Positions 21,626 to 33,592 of a stretch of 64,000 nucleotides of DNA are shown here, piece by piece. Source of the stretch: Talaromyces rugulosus (Eukaryota > Ascomycota > Eurotiomycetes > Eurotiales > Trichocomaceae); assembly GCF_013368755.1 (NCBI RefSeq), contig NC_049564.1, forward strand, positions 2,054,001-2,118,000. Reading direction: 5' to 3'. The stretch's first letter is position 1; each line of letters opens with the position of its first letter. The position numbers and the translations under genes were made by a program. The notes under the pieces were generated by a model that was not told the DNA's origin, did no database searches, and worked only from the letters and a program-made list of their open reading frames with translations.

Positions 21626-23939
21626 ACTGACAACGGCAGTCGAAAATCCACAAACAACGTTCAGTTAGTCCCTAAACCCAAAGGAAAAAGAACAAGACAA
21701 ATAAGACAAGAAAAGGAAAAAGAAAAGGGAAAAGATCCTTTATGAAACTGTAAAGGTGAGTTTTGTTCGTTTTTTTTTTTTTTTTTTTGCTCCTCCATAA
21801 TTCCCACACAATATGAGGTAATGGCAATTATGCTATTGAAGGAAATGGGATAGGTGCTGTTGATCTAGGTATTTTGAGTAGTTGATCTACTCTTAGAACG
21901 AAGGGTTACTCGGTAGGGTGGCTGAGGGTTTTTTAAAACTAATATCAAGCCATCCGTTAAACCTCATGCCCCTGTTAAAATATCATTAAGACATGAATGT
22001 TCGTGGAAAAGCACATGTATTTGACATTTCCAACAACATCCATCGTACTTTTACACTGGTAGTTTTCATTCGCCTTGACAATAGTACTACGTACTCATGA
22101 CACCAAGAAGGCCACAGCCCTGAATAAATTTTCACATTGTTTTTAATTAAAGTTTCTAGTATTGGACTGGAGACAATCTCCTTGTGTTGTTCACCTATCA
22201 TATTCGAAGACGTCAACTATATATGCATTATAAAACGCATGGGCCATTCAAATGTTGATGTTAGGAATGCACAGGGCCCACAGAAGGAGTATGCAGGCCT
22301 GTGGATCGGTATGTTGCATTTGTGCCCCTTTGACATCATGCAATTTATGACACATGGATAGAAATGTATCTGTTGATCTAGTACTTCATATATAGCAAAT
22401 GTGCAAGTAATTGGACAATTTATTGTATGGTAGACTCCTAGTTGACGTGCTTCTATGCCCTCGACAACTTAGATCAATGGCTTCTTAATAGGTCAGAATT
22501 TTGGAAATAAGCACAACGTATTTAAAATAAGCACCCCTTGCCTGTGAAACTCCTTTTACTCCACTTTCTCAACATTAATTTTTTCCCTTCCTTCACTTCT
22601 TGTTTCTTTGAAAATATTTATGACGGTCAAAATTCAATCTATCCGTCCTCTGCTCGGGTAAAAATTCAAAACCCAAGTCCAATTGCAGTGCCTGAGGTTG
22701 TGTCAGGGTACCTCCACATATTATTGTTTTGTAGGTGGACTGAATCCAAAACAACAGATTACGACGTGATTTTTCTTTAAGCCATGCAGCAGAATTGATT
22801 TAAAGACTGGGTGACATCTAAGAGTAGGTACTATTAAGAACCCTAGCCTTTAATGTTATCTCGGCAACATAAGAGCTACATATAGACAATTTAATTACTG
22901 ACCGAATTTGTCCTATTCGTAGTCAGCCTTTGTATCCTTTCATTCCACGTAAATTAGTACAGGGCATAGTAAAGCGCTCTTAAAGAGTAGCCTCAATATC
23001 ACATGTAGAGAAGTTTCAGCGTCCAATTATCGATGCCATATACTTATCAACGTGGTGAATGTTCTCGATTTGAAGCCCAGCAGCACCACTTCTAGAGCAC
23101 ATGTACTTTTAGATTGTTGTTTATTCGGTATAAATGTATTCTCAAAAACAACAATATATGCCTGTGCTTGGAGACATGCGTTAGTCATGGCATTATTTTC
23201 CATAACGAGTATTATACTGATCAATTAATATGTTAGGACGAGTAAACGTTAGCCCTCTCAAGTCAAGCATGTCGTCTTCCGTGGTTCTAATTTTTTTTTT
23301 AATGCTACATGTATGTAGCATCAAAATCTACTAACAAGTTGACTTTCAACCTACAATTATATAAATCCGTAACTTACATATGTAGAGCCCGTCATCTACG
23401 TGTATTTCAATGGTATCTTAGTCCACCAAGAACATTGAACTGATGGATATCAATGTAACCTCGGCTATCTATGCATAGACATATATTTTGATATGCGCGT
23501 AAGAAAACTCGCGAGAGAAGTCAACTCGTATTCGTCTATCAGTTGTGGGCTGAATCCCCGCCTTTGAACAACAAATTGGGTGTTTTAAATTGGCCAAAAA
23601 TTAGAGTACGGAGAACCGGGAGCAAATCAGAACGCGGATGGTTCGGTCTTATCAGAACCAAACGGCAAAGATCTACATACACCTAGCTCATAAAGGTTCT
23701 ACAATTATTCTGTAACGTCGTAGAAAACAGAAGGGGCTTTCTAACTACGTAACAACAATTAATGAGACAACAATTCTAAATGTACGCAACGGTTACAGTT
23801 AGTGAGGAAGTCAATCGATCGAACCGCGGCCGTTGCCTTAAGAGAGCGTCAGAAGAATGAGTTCCATGCAGCTTACTTCCAAATAAAAAAATAAAAAAAC
23901 TCATTCCAAGTCTCTCACCGACTACTGATTCTCTAAATC
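21626..23939. other. 2.3-kb AT-rich gene-free region
   Basis: Divergent promoter space for the MFS exporter and the alpha-galactosidase. It holds a T19 run near 21769-21788, an 18-bp near-perfect palindrome TGCTACATGTATGTAGCA at 23303-23320 and an ACATTGAA at about 23432. A NotI-like gcggccg lies at 23826. Small frames at 21986, 22137, 22538 and 23027 have no recognisable content. Confidence 0.55.
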
Positions 23940-25568
23940 ATGTCATCACAAATCCAAGCCTCAAGGCTGCTCGGGGCGCTGGCCATGACTTCTGGATTGG
24001 CCATGGCATCTCCATCGCTCATGCCAACCCCACCTATGGGCTTCAACAACTGGGCACGCTTTGAATGCGACTTGAATCAGACTCTCTTTACCACCACTGC
24101 TGATGCAATGGTAAAGAACGGCCTTTTAGTGGCAGGTTATAACAGGGTCAATATGGATGATTGCTGGATGGCAACCAAGAGAGCGGCTAACGGAACGCTT
24201 CAGTGGAACACCACCAAGTTCCCTGACGGTCTTCCGTGGCTAGGAGACTATCTCCATGACCGGGGTTTTCATTTTGGTATTTATGAAGATGCAGGCACAT
24301 CAACCTGTGGTGGATTCCCTGGCTCCCTGGGTTATGAGGATATCGATGCGGAAACATTCTTTTCGTGGGGAATCGACTATTTGAAACTTGATGGGTGCAA
24401 CGTCCCGACACAATCCGGGCTAACATCCGAAGAGACATATAAATCGATATATGGAAAATGGCACACGATCTTCTCTAACATGTCAGACCCGCTAATATTC
24501 TCTGAATCTGCCCCGGCTTATTTCTGTGGCGAGAAGAATCTCACTGATTGGTATACGGTCATGGACTGGGTTCCAGTGTATGGTGAGCTAGCTCGGCACT
24601 CGTATGATATCGCCACCTATGGAAGTGATGGAAGCACCTGGGACAGTATTCTTTTAAACTACGGTCAGGAAGTCTTGGTAGCTCGTTATCAGAAGCCGGG
24701 CTACTTTAACGACCCGGATTTTATAATCCCAGACTGGCCGGACCTAACAATCCACGAGAAACACTCGCAATTTGCACTCTGGGCCTCATTTTCAGCACCG
24801 CTCATAATCAGTGCAGATGTGCCCAGATTAACCACCGAAGATTTAAACTACCTGACCAACTCCGATATCATTGATGTTGACCAAGATAAACTGGGTCTTC
24901 AGGCTACCTTGGTCAGCCAGGATGGTACCAGGGACGTTCTGACAAAAACTCTTTCCAATGGTGATCGCCTTCTGACGGTTCTCAACAGAGGAAACTCCTC
25001 TAGCGACTTCACAATTGATATTCCTCGGCTAGGAATTACACCCAAACACAACTCTACATGTGCTCTTGGTATAAAAGACTTATGGACCGGGAAATACACC
25101 AACTCGTCTTCTTCCATTGTTATTTCTGATATTCCTCCTCATGGTACAGCCATCTTGAGAATCGCCCGCCAATCCCCAGGTTGCGGGGACATTATTCCAA
25201 CAGGAATGATTTTCAACACAGCATCGCTAAACTGTTTACAAGTAGCTCCTAATGGCTCTGTATCTGCCGTTGTATGTAACAGTGATGATGGACAAGTTTG
25301 GCATGTCCAAAAAGACGGTAGCATAAGGAATATCGCAGCAGCCACTCAATGTTTAACGGAAAAGTCGAACGGAGTCGTATCTTTTGGCACTTGTCAAACA
25401 GGCGACAAATCACGGAATTGGACATATCACCTCAATGGAAACGTGATAAATACTGCTTCTGGTCAATGCTTGACAGAACTGAAAGGCGGTTCTGTTGGTA
25501 CGACTACATGTCAACACGATGCCAACAGTCAAGTATTCGGACTGCCCAGTGGTGTAGATGTACTGTGA
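23940..25568 (+). CDS. aglA: Secreted GH27 alpha-galactosidase with ricin-type lectin domain (AglA-like)
   Basis: Intronless gene, 542 aa, cutting alpha-1,6-linked galactose from galactomannan and raffinose-type sugars. A signal peptide (about residues 1-24) is followed by the GH27 barrel: PTPPMGFNNWARFECDLN, DDCWM, GFHFGIYEDAGTSTC, YLKLDGCN (nucleophile Asp about 151), ESAPAY, MDWVPVYGELARHSYDI (acid/base Asp about 223) and GYFNDPDF. After a beta-sandwich domain comes a C-terminal ricin-B/CBM13-like unit from about residue 415 (GMIFNTASLNCLQVAPNG, then QCLTE twice) ending in FGLPSGV. This plan and tail match Aspergillus AglA. Many N-glycosylation sites fit secretion. The gene faces a GH35 gene, so galactoside breakdown may be shared. 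Confidence 0.95.
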   Translation: MSSQIQASRLLGALAMTSGLAMASPSLMPTPPMGFNNWARFECDLNQTLFTTTADAMVKNGLLVAGYNRVNMDDCWMATKRAANGTLQWNTTKFPDGLPWLGDYLHDRGFHFGIYEDAGTSTCGGFPGSLGYEDIDAETFFSWGIDYLKLDGCNVPTQSGLTSEETYKSIYGKWHTIFSNMSDPLIFSESAPAYFCGEKNLTDWYTVMDWVPVYGELARHSYDIATYGSDGSTWDSILLNYGQEVLVARYQKPGYFNDPDFIIPDWPDLTIHEKHSQFALWASFSAPLIISADVPRLTTEDLNYLTNSDIIDVDQDKLGLQATLVSQDGTRDVLTKTLSNGDRLLTVLNRGNSSSDFTIDIPRLGITPKHNSTCALGIKDLWTGKYTNSSSSIVISDIPPHGTAILRIARQSPGCGDIIPTGMIFNTASLNCLQVAPNGSVSAVVCNSDDGQVWHVQKDGSIRNIAAATQCLTEKSNGVVSFGTCQTGDKSRNWTYHLNGNVINTASGQCLTELKGGSVGTTTCQHDANSQVFGLPSGVDVL

Positions 25569-25983
25569 CTGTTATGACTATGTAATAGTTGAAGCTGGTT
25601 TCGTATCACGCTAGTAATTGAAACATGTGCAATTTTTCTGTCATCTATTGATATTTCAGGCCCCTGACTAGTTCTATCAGCTGTAGTATATGTGCTAGCG
25701 CTGTATATAATTATCAATTGATGCCATTCATACTCCGGTTCTTTTATGTCATTTGGTGCGATATAAATATTCGTAGTAAATTCTATCTGTAGGCCCACTC
25801 TGCACATGTGTGTTATATTAAAGGCTAGTGGCTTATATAAGAAGACATAAGAACTAGTAAATCTTCAAGTTAATATTGAACTATCACAAGTTTAATACAC
25901 ACTCGATTCATCAATTCTTCAGATGTCCAAAATGCTCTGTTTATATCTAGCACTTCAGCGGTTCTGCCTATCCCGTATTCTTC
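25569..25983. other. Convergent spacer between the GH27 and GH35 genes
   Basis: AT-rich terminator region of 415 bp with an ATCAATTGAT palindrome at 25713-25722. No gene. Confidence 0.5.
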
Positions 25984-27936
25984 CTAAGGCGCGTCCGGAT
26001 CAAAATTATTAAACCAATGCCGAGTTGAAAGTCCTTTTGCAAAAAAAGTAGTATTTCCCCGGGGCTCTAATTCCAGCACAATAATCTCATTCAGATCTGT
26101 TCCGTTGTTCAAGAAACAACCAGGCACATACAAACTTTGTTGAGGCCCAATTGTCCAGTATCTTCCGAGATTCCGGCCGTTCACCCAAGCAACACCCTTG
26201 ACGCCATTTGGTAGTGATAGGAATGTATCTCGACTAAGTGGGGATTGTGAAACATCTGGAGAAATTGCGTAAGAGCCATGATAGAACACTGGGGGGCCTC
26301 CACTTCCAACATGTATCGACTTTTGAGAACTTGGTTGAGTGGTAGCGGAAGGGGGTATGTTGTCTAGTTCCATAGAATAAATGCTCCATCCAGTCAATAC
26401 GGTGCTTTCATTGCCCATGGTCACATTGCCAACGACGCCTTTTATCTGATCTTTCAATTGTTGTGCATAGTCAACCCGACCAAGATTTTCGACAAGTAGT
26501 TGCAAACAGTCATCTTTCTGGAGCGAGACTTGCTCAGACGAGGGTGCTGCGTATGTACTATCCATAACCCCAATACGTATGCTATTAACATAAACAATGA
26601 CACGATCTCGAATTCCCCCTCCTAACGTGACTTTGCCTTGAACAGAGGTTTTTGCTATATGTTCATATAACACGAATCCGTATGACTGACCTAGAGCTTC
26701 CATGCTCAAGGGATAGTCCGCGGATGTCTTGTGGAAAAAATCCAGGGTATCAAACAAGCTCACTGTCGGTTTCAGACTAATTTCCGCTACCTGGGTTAAA
26801 TTTGGTGCGATTGGTACATCTGGGATGGTTCCGTCCGGCAGGTATTTTGCGATGACGTCGCGGATCTGGTAATAGATATTTGTAGGTCGGCCACTTTCAT
26901 CAAGGGGCGCACCGTAGTCATAGCTTGTCGTGACAGCTTCGAGGTAGGAACTACCCCATATTGCGCCATTGTCAAATCCCCAGTTCGTGCCGCCGTGAAA
27001 CATATAAAGACTAAAGGAGTTGTTATTTGATAAAATCCAATCTAGATCTTTGAGGGCTTGCTGGGACGCAGCTGTATCTCCGGAGTCGGTCTCATGCGAA
27101 TAGTTGCTAGCCCAAGAGTCAAGCCAGGTGACATAGTATTCGCCATCTAAGAGTGGGCCTAGACTGCTGGAATCAGTCACGTACTTGTCTCGAGCTGCAA
27201 ATCCCGTCTTGGGATCGCCATCGATTTCTGCAAGTACACCTTGAAGCTGGCCACCTGCAAGATATGATTCTCCACCGCCGTCGTTTGTGTAAAGAAACAC
27301 ATCAAAGTTGTCACTAAGAATAGTGGCGAGCGCTTTCAGATAAGTTTTATCCGACCCAAAGCTCCCATATTCATTCTCCAACTGAGCCATCAATATCGGT
27401 CCTCCGTTATTGACCTGCAGAGCCTGCACCTCCTTGGCCAGTCGCTGGATATAAGTCTTTGATGCGTTTAGAAAGGGCGCGTTGTTTGACCGTACTTCCA
27501 TTCCAGGTACCTGGCTCAACCACGCTGGGAACCCACCCCAGTCATGCTCGCCGCAGACATAGGGCCCTGGTCGCAACACCACATGCAATCCTTCTTCCTG
27601 GGCCAAGCGAAAATATGCTGCAACATCATTCTGGTCGCTGAAGTCCCATTTCCCTGGTTGTGGCTCTAGGCGATTCCAAAATATGTATGAAAAGATGGTG
27701 TTTAGGCCCATTGCTCGCGCCATTTGCAACCTCTGGCGCCAGTAAGCGCGAGGAATACGCTGAGGGTCCATTTGCCCTCCGATTATTTGATACGGAGCTC
27801 CATTCAGTAGAAAACTCCTGTTGTTGTAGCTGAAATTCGCGTTATCGACATGTTCGTTGCTGGTTGCCAGAGCATTAAGCGGAGACACCGCCAATAGAAT
27901 GAGTATCGCTCGGATGATACTGGTGACTGGTTTCAT
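25984..27936 (-). CDS. Secreted GH35 beta-galactosidase
   Basis: Intronless gene, 650 aa, removing terminal beta-galactose. It has a signal peptide (about residues 1-25), then the GH35 core: FLLNGAPYQIIGGQMDPQRI, MGLNTIFSYIFWN, VLRPGPYVCGEHDWGGFPAWL, MAQLENEYGS (acid/base Glu about 189) and LLDGEYYVTWLDSW (nucleophile Glu about 266), plus YMFHGGTNWGFDNGA and SYDYGAPLDESGR. Jelly-roll domains follow, with GVAWVNGRNLGRYWTIGPQQSLYVPG near the end (seen as VNGRNLGRYW and PQQSLYVPG). It is the short type, much smaller than the roughly 1000-aa LacA enzymes. Pairing with the GH27 gene suggests use of galactose-containing plant polymers or oligosaccharides. Confidence 0.94.
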   Translation of the reverse strand: MKPVTSIIRAILILLAVSPLNALATSNEHVDNANFSYNNRSFLLNGAPYQIIGGQMDPQRIPRAYWRQRLQMARAMGLNTIFSYIFWNRLEPQPGKWDFSDQNDVAAYFRLAQEEGLHVVLRPGPYVCGEHDWGGFPAWLSQVPGMEVRSNNAPFLNASKTYIQRLAKEVQALQVNNGGPILMAQLENEYGSFGSDKTYLKALATILSDNFDVFLYTNDGGGESYLAGGQLQGVLAEIDGDPKTGFAARDKYVTDSSSLGPLLDGEYYVTWLDSWASNYSHETDSGDTAASQQALKDLDWILSNNNSFSLYMFHGGTNWGFDNGAIWGSSYLEAVTTSYDYGAPLDESGRPTNIYYQIRDVIAKYLPDGTIPDVPIAPNLTQVAEISLKPTVSLFDTLDFFHKTSADYPLSMEALGQSYGFVLYEHIAKTSVQGKVTLGGGIRDRVIVYVNSIRIGVMDSTYAAPSSEQVSLQKDDCLQLLVENLGRVDYAQQLKDQIKGVVGNVTMGNESTVLTGWSIYSMELDNIPPSATTQPSSQKSIHVGSGGPPVFYHGSYAISPDVSQSPLSRDTFLSLPNGVKGVAWVNGRNLGRYWTIGPQQSLYVPGCFLNNGTDLNEIIVLELEPRGNTTFFAKGLSTRHWFNNFDPDAP

Positions 27937-28637
27937 CTTGCTGTTTCATTCTTAATTTTTGACTCGCTTATCGGTGACAAACCCAGGATCATCTAGATTA
28001 TAAACAAATCCATTACCTCCGCCACAATTGATTTGGTATCGATGTGTTCTCGCCGAGGCCCATTTATTATACCACATTTCAAAATTGTTTCCATGTAACC
28101 ACAAAAAGGTGATACCGTTACTCATATAGCCTCTGTTGTAGATCCTCCTCTATTTAGTTAGCATATCGAAGACTTCCCCGCATCGGCCACTGGTCGAGAT
28201 TTGCGGTTTATCACCTTCCTAATATAGTATACTACCATTATCCAACAATAATCCGGTATTTGTTATCTATGAAATGGGAGATTCGTAAATTAAGGGGGGG
28301 AAATGCGGTACCTTTGTAAGCTTCTCAAATAGATATGCAGGATCAATTCATGCACTTGCCTAATTGATAATCCTAAGAAAGCGTTCCTAATTCGTGGAAA
28401 ATGAGTACTAATACCTGTCTACGCTGCAAACAAAATTCAACGCTTACATGTATTGTTACTTTGCTCAGAAATTTGAATGTGACAATTCATATTCTCATAT
28501 ATTCATCTAAATACACTATACAAAACAGTGTTTTTCATGTTGGGATCTATATTGCCCAAAGCCCCATGCTGTGTTCATGCATTTTCTTTTCTGTGTAGTA
28601 TTTCACACAATGTAGTGTTTTAGCTTTTAAACGGAGT

Positions 28638-28669
<32 letters not shown>

Positions 28670-28681
28670 CCTCCCGCTAAT
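27937..28681. other. GH35 promoter region
   Basis: AT-rich 745 bp containing a TACATGTA at 28445-28452 and the T21A12 tract at 28637-28669. The frame at 28401-28598 is unconvincing. Confidence 0.45.
28637..28669. repeat. T21-A12 homopolymer junction
   Basis: Twenty-one T are followed directly by twelve A. The block begins 12 bp beyond the stop of the protease gene; in the mRNA sense it reads U12 then A21. It could fold as a U-A hairpin or be an encoded poly(A)-like block. Confidence 0.8.
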
Positions 28682-29991
28682 TTAAGCCTGGGCAGCGAAA
28701 CCGATTTGAGGGCCGCTAGCATCGAAGACAACGTACTGGCTCTTAAGGAAGACGTCACCAAAGATGGAGAAGCCAATGCCAGAGTTGGACTGGATACCAC
28801 CGTAACAGGTGCTGGATCCGGCGGACGCGAAGTTGATGTAGTCACCAGGGATAGTGGCAGTGTAGTCACCAACAGTGATGGCGAAGTCAGGGACATCGGC
28901 GTCACAGTCGAAGACGTAGCCACCCTGGCTGTCATCGTACTGGGCGCTGTCGATCGTTTCATAGTAAGCCTCAACGACATCGTCGTCAAGGAGAACAAGA
29001 GTAGTACCGGTGTCTAGTAAGTAGGTCGTGTTAGTTTGATATATAAATGATTAAAATCGAGGGGAACCTACCAGCAATACCATCGATCGAGGAACCGGCA
29101 TCCTGACCATCAATAGAGTAGGAGTCAGCGGTGAAAGACCAGAATCCCTGGGAGCTGTCGACATCGGTGTAGGCAATGTCACCGCTGTATTTGGAGTCAT
29201 CGGTGAAACCAAAGTCGTAGCTACCAGCAGTGTCGTGTTTAAGGATAGCGACGAAAAGGGGCTTGTCAAGCGAGCTCTTGACGTTGTCAAAGAACGTCTT
29301 CTGGGGAGTAGGGGAAACAGTGTTGATGCTGCTGAAAGCGAGACCCAAGAGACCATCAATCGAGGTGTCTTGGGTGAATTCCGAGCTGACGGAAGAAGCA
29401 GCCTCCACGGCCTGTGCGTCGAAAGTGACGCCGCCAACGGTCACGGTGTCCTTGTAGACGCTACCCGAGGCAGAGCTGCCATCACCGTAGCTGATGTCCC
29501 AAGAGGCACCGCTAACCTTGGTAGCAGAGTCGCTAGGCTTGTAATAGTTATGTCCGGAACGCTCACTCGACGGGGTGTCAGCGGAGAAAGCCCAGCTGTC
29601 ACGAGTTAGTTGTCACGATTTAGTATTCTCCAGACTACATGGTTCACAGAGCAGGCGTTGCGATCAATACTCACAGATCAGCGGACCCGGTGTCGAAGTC
29701 GAGGTTCAAGGTGGAGTCACCGACAGTGACCTTGGTGACATACTCCTCGTCGCCATCACTGGGGTTGGTGGTGACAGATCCGGTCGAGGCAGCGGCAGCA
29801 GCAACATGGGCAGGGACTGGAGCACCGAATTTGGTCAATGCCTTTGCGAGGTGGGCAGCTGGGGCACGATAGCTAGACTTGGGAATCGCCTCTTGGACCA
29901 AGGAGAAGCCCTTTGTCTGGGACGCAACGGGAACAGCGGCAGCAACGGCCGAGTATGCGGTTAAAGCCGCAACGAGTTTGTTGGAAACCAT
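28682..29991 (-). CDS. Secreted aspartic endopeptidase (penicillopepsin/aspergillopepsin type)
   Basis: Pepsin-family A1 protease, 390-aa precursor. Three exons: 29991-29675, 29595-29072 and 29013-28682. A signal peptide ([19 protein letters not shown]) and a propeptide of about 50 residues precede the mature enzyme. The first catalytic motif [12 protein letters not shown] has its Asp near residue 100; the second, IADTGTTL, has it near 281 and is formed across the last splice site. Other landmarks are [11 protein letters not shown] (flap Tyr), [16 protein letters not shown] and [16 protein letters not shown], ending QIGFAAQA. This matches Aspergillus PepA-like acid proteases, usually expressed at low pH. 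Strong codon bias leaves long antisense open frames on the plus strand; these are shadows. Confidence 0.95.
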
Positions 29992-32600
29992 CTCGCAACA
30001 GAGAATATTGAGCGGAGAATTGATGGAGAGGAAGAATGTTGATGATATCGCATAAAAGACTGGGAGGACAGCTCCTTTTTATGTCTTCGCAGGAGACAAA
30101 GACACACAGACCTTTCAATCCCGTATATAGGACTGATTGACGCCAGCTCCTCTAACTAAGACGTTGCGGTTGTAACTACGCGATGTTATCACGTCTGTGG
30201 AACCGCCAAATATCGCTATCCCCACACCTTGCAGATCCACCCATACTTTGGACAACACGCCACAGCGCTGCTAATGTGACCTTCTCCCTCTTCAGACAGG
30301 CATATCAAGGCTCGAGAGTGCTGTAACAGCTATTGACCCAAGTGCGCACGCCATTGTCCTGGAAATCCTTCAGCCTTCAGGTGATAGGGGGTGGTACAAT
30401 CAATGCTCGCCTACCGCGCAGCCTGTACGGAGTACAATCCAGCTTGCGGTGTTCCATTGGCAGGTTGCTAGGGACACTGTAAAAGAAGCATAGCGGAGCT
30501 CCCCGGTTCTGCACTCGGTATTAAAATTAGGCACCTGACAACCGAACGAGCCGCAACGAATTAGGGGAGACGTTCTCAAGTAGCGAGAGCAATGATCGAC
30601 ACGCCTGAGGTTCTCCAAGGCGCTGATAGGGCTCCGTACGCTGGCCAAATAAATACGAGTCCCTGCTTCAGAGTCGAGACAAACCAGATTAGTAGCGTTC
30701 CATCAAAACGCAAGCCTACTTGCTAGCTGTCCTTAGCGGGTAATTGGCATAAACAAGCCTTGACCAGTTACTGTCACCATGCCCAATACATCCTCATTTG
30801 AACTTCAAACCTTCCTAACTGGCTTCGATGCTAATTGCGCCAATGGACAGCGCGATTGATGCGCTGATTGATAGCAGGGTGTGATCGGCGTCTACTAGTG
30901 CTGGCCACGTCCTAGCTGCTCGCTGGCCCGCGGAGCCTGTCCTCCGGCTATACCGACTCGCCGACTCTTGGAATTTTCTCTTCCTGGTGTTACTCAGGCG
31001 TCGAAGTTGGTCTCTAGTTCTCTCCGCACAGAAAGAAACAATTATTCCTCTTTTTTTTTTTCTGCCTCGAATTAAGTAGTTCAGCGACGCGCGTTGCCAT
31101 GGAGCGCATCGCCGTGCTAAAAAGGCCTGGCAGTCTAGCAGAACACACCTCATTTATCCGTTGCTCCCTAGGCCAGCCACAGTCTGACACCGTCCGGGGA
31201 GCTAAGCCAGTTAAGCGATGACGATATTTTGAATCCGAATGAGATGCCTGCAGAGGGACGCCATAGGCTGCCAGGTGACAGATGCTCCGCTCTGCACGAG
31301 AGTCTTGGTAGTATACACTATTATATTCTATACAACTTATAGTATCCGGATCCAACCAAAGACCTTAGGGTACGCCACTGGTTTTTGGAGGCTTGGGTTA
31401 GGCGGCATTCCAAGGTACGAGGTGGTACAACTCTTATGCAGTATCCTTGGCCCACGCCTGTCTCGTTCAGGTACAGGACGAGTTGCCAAATCCAGCCCGG
31501 AGCCTGCAGACGCCAATCTCATCGGTGTTGGCCGAAGTCTGGAGATTGCAGTAACATTTGGCTTGACTTCTAACGATATACTGAGATTTAGAATGTCAAC
31601 GTAGTATCGTGATTTTGATGCGGCAAATGCGGCCCCGAAGATATTGCTGCTTTCAGCGAGGATGACCGAGGTTCCAAAAAACAAAGCTCTCAATTTCAAA
31701 GAAAAATATCAAGGGCAACATAACAACACAACATCACACCCATTACTAGCTTCCAACCGATAACCCAGACGCTTCCCGCCCATATCCAAGTACTAAATTC
31801 CAGACAGCTGCAAATTGACAAGGCAAACTCGGAGAAGCATGCTCCAATACATCTTGTCTTACCATGAACATGAAGTGGCGTTGATCACATGAGATTCAAT
31901 TATAATTTGTAGTAGTGGAAGCATTGCATTTTTTCCTATATAAGAAGGTGCAGGGAACATGCAAGTATTCAGATGCTCGAATCTCGCTAATGCAGATCTC
32001 CTGCCTAAAAGATCGATATCAAGCAGTATTGTGCAATCCTCGATCGCCCTAATTTAGAAGGATTGCATGCAGGTCGTATTGCAGCCTCGCTTGGTTTGTT
32101 AGCGCCGTGGCTGAATGCCGTTGTTCAATGATATGAGTCGCTTGCCAGCCACAAAGTCATGCCTAAGATAATTAGATAATTAAAGGCTAGACGCCAAATG
32201 CTTATTCCCCATTGTCAGATGCACTAACAGCAAGCGTCTTTAGGATGCATTCCTAATAACTTAGAGCACTCCCTTGACACTTGTCAGATGTCAGTTTCGT
32301 TAAAATGGAAGGTGACATCGAGGATTATTCATTATTTATGGCATTCATGTGATACAAGTGCTCATACAATGGTAACTATTTCCGAAGCATCAATCGATCC
32401 GCCGCGCCAGGCGAAAATAATTCACACACTAACTCACCCATTCATATACACCTATCCAACATGTATAAAAAAAGCATCAAATAAGATTTCTGAAACTCTG
32501 TGCCTCTTCTCGCGCGACTATTCTCCACCGAGACTCCAGGTTTAGCTTTACACGCCCCTTTATAAAGTCTACTTCGATGACAAGACATCAACGTATACCC
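29992..32600. other. Gene desert, first part (moderate GC)
   Basis: No gene supported over 2.6 kb. The 30180-31700 part is less AT-rich than its flanks and includes GTACGGAGTAC at 30425-30435. It could be decayed coding or mobile DNA, but I find no terminal repeats and no family motif. The minus frame 31699-31337 begins with a non-ATG and has no recognised domain. The frames around 30815-31355 conflict with each other. Confidence 0.5.
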
Positions 32601-32989
32601 GGCTCTGCGTAAAGATCTTAACATGTATTGTCGTTTTCAAGGCTCTCCAAAGACTAAAAATTGATATAGGTCTAGTATAGGAATTTACGTAAGGTCGGTG
32701 GAAATATGAAACTACTTCCAAGGTAAGCATACATATTTAATTTGTTGGATTCGAATGGACAGCATTGAAACCTGGTTTATTTTGCTACGGTAAATTTATA
32801 TTGCATTATATACGTGTGCGTGGGTGAAAGCATCGGTGAGCATGATTACATTAATTGATCTATTAAACATGTCTAGCCGATACGCCAATTTAAATTTTAA
32901 TGTGCTTATGCAGACATTTAATTTTATTTGTCATATATTCATTCATAAACTTACATGTTGAGTATAATCATACTTATGGGGGAACGTAA

Positions 32990-33592
32990 ACATTGAAGGT
33001 CAATGTGTTTATCACTAGCCGACATTCAAAGTAACATTGAAGTATGATCATCCTAGTATATGCGGATTGGATCGCGACGCTATATAAACCGAACACTGAG
33101 ATACTCAAAACATCTATCTAGGTATAAACATTCAATTTCTCAACATCCATTATAACAGTCAACATTTATTGTACTTTTTTTTCTTCCGGAAGTCGGATGT
33201 TGGATTTTCAGATCTTCAAATAAACAAAACAGTGACGTGATTTCAAACAGCTTTTCCATAGCAATGTCAGTTCATCTATCAGTTGATTAATATTGCTAAT
33301 GCTTTCAAATTTTCGCAATGTTAACATCACCATAGAAAGTACGGCAGGGGCATTCAATATTCATCATTTATTTGAAATGTCCTAAAAACGTTGCCGGTGG
33401 TGTTGCATTACATGATAGGCTAGATCAATTGGTAGATATATATCAAATATATACAGCATATGGATGTAACATTGAAGTTTAATTCAACATTAGAATCAAT
33501 CAATTGATGCATGTTGCATCTTCGCCAGCAACATTGAACATAGAAAGATACTACTAGCTGGGCCAGTAAAGAAGGTGTGCAACGACATTGAA
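32990..33592. repeat. Cluster of ACATTGAA motifs
   Basis: ACATTGAA occurs at 33034-33041, 33469-33476, 33531-33538 and 33585-33592, and aaacattgaag at 32989-32999, usually after a purine- or TA-rich triplet. All are on the plus strand in non-coding DNA. Confidence 0.6.

Noticed and set aside
29230..29964. Long plus-strand frames over the protease gene
   Set aside because: They are antisense shadows caused by the strong codon bias of the aspartic protease; no domain is present.
31337..31699. 120-aa minus frame with a hydrophobic start
   Set aside because: The first codon is TTG, there is no ATG nearby, and the remainder resembles no protein; kept only as part of the desert.
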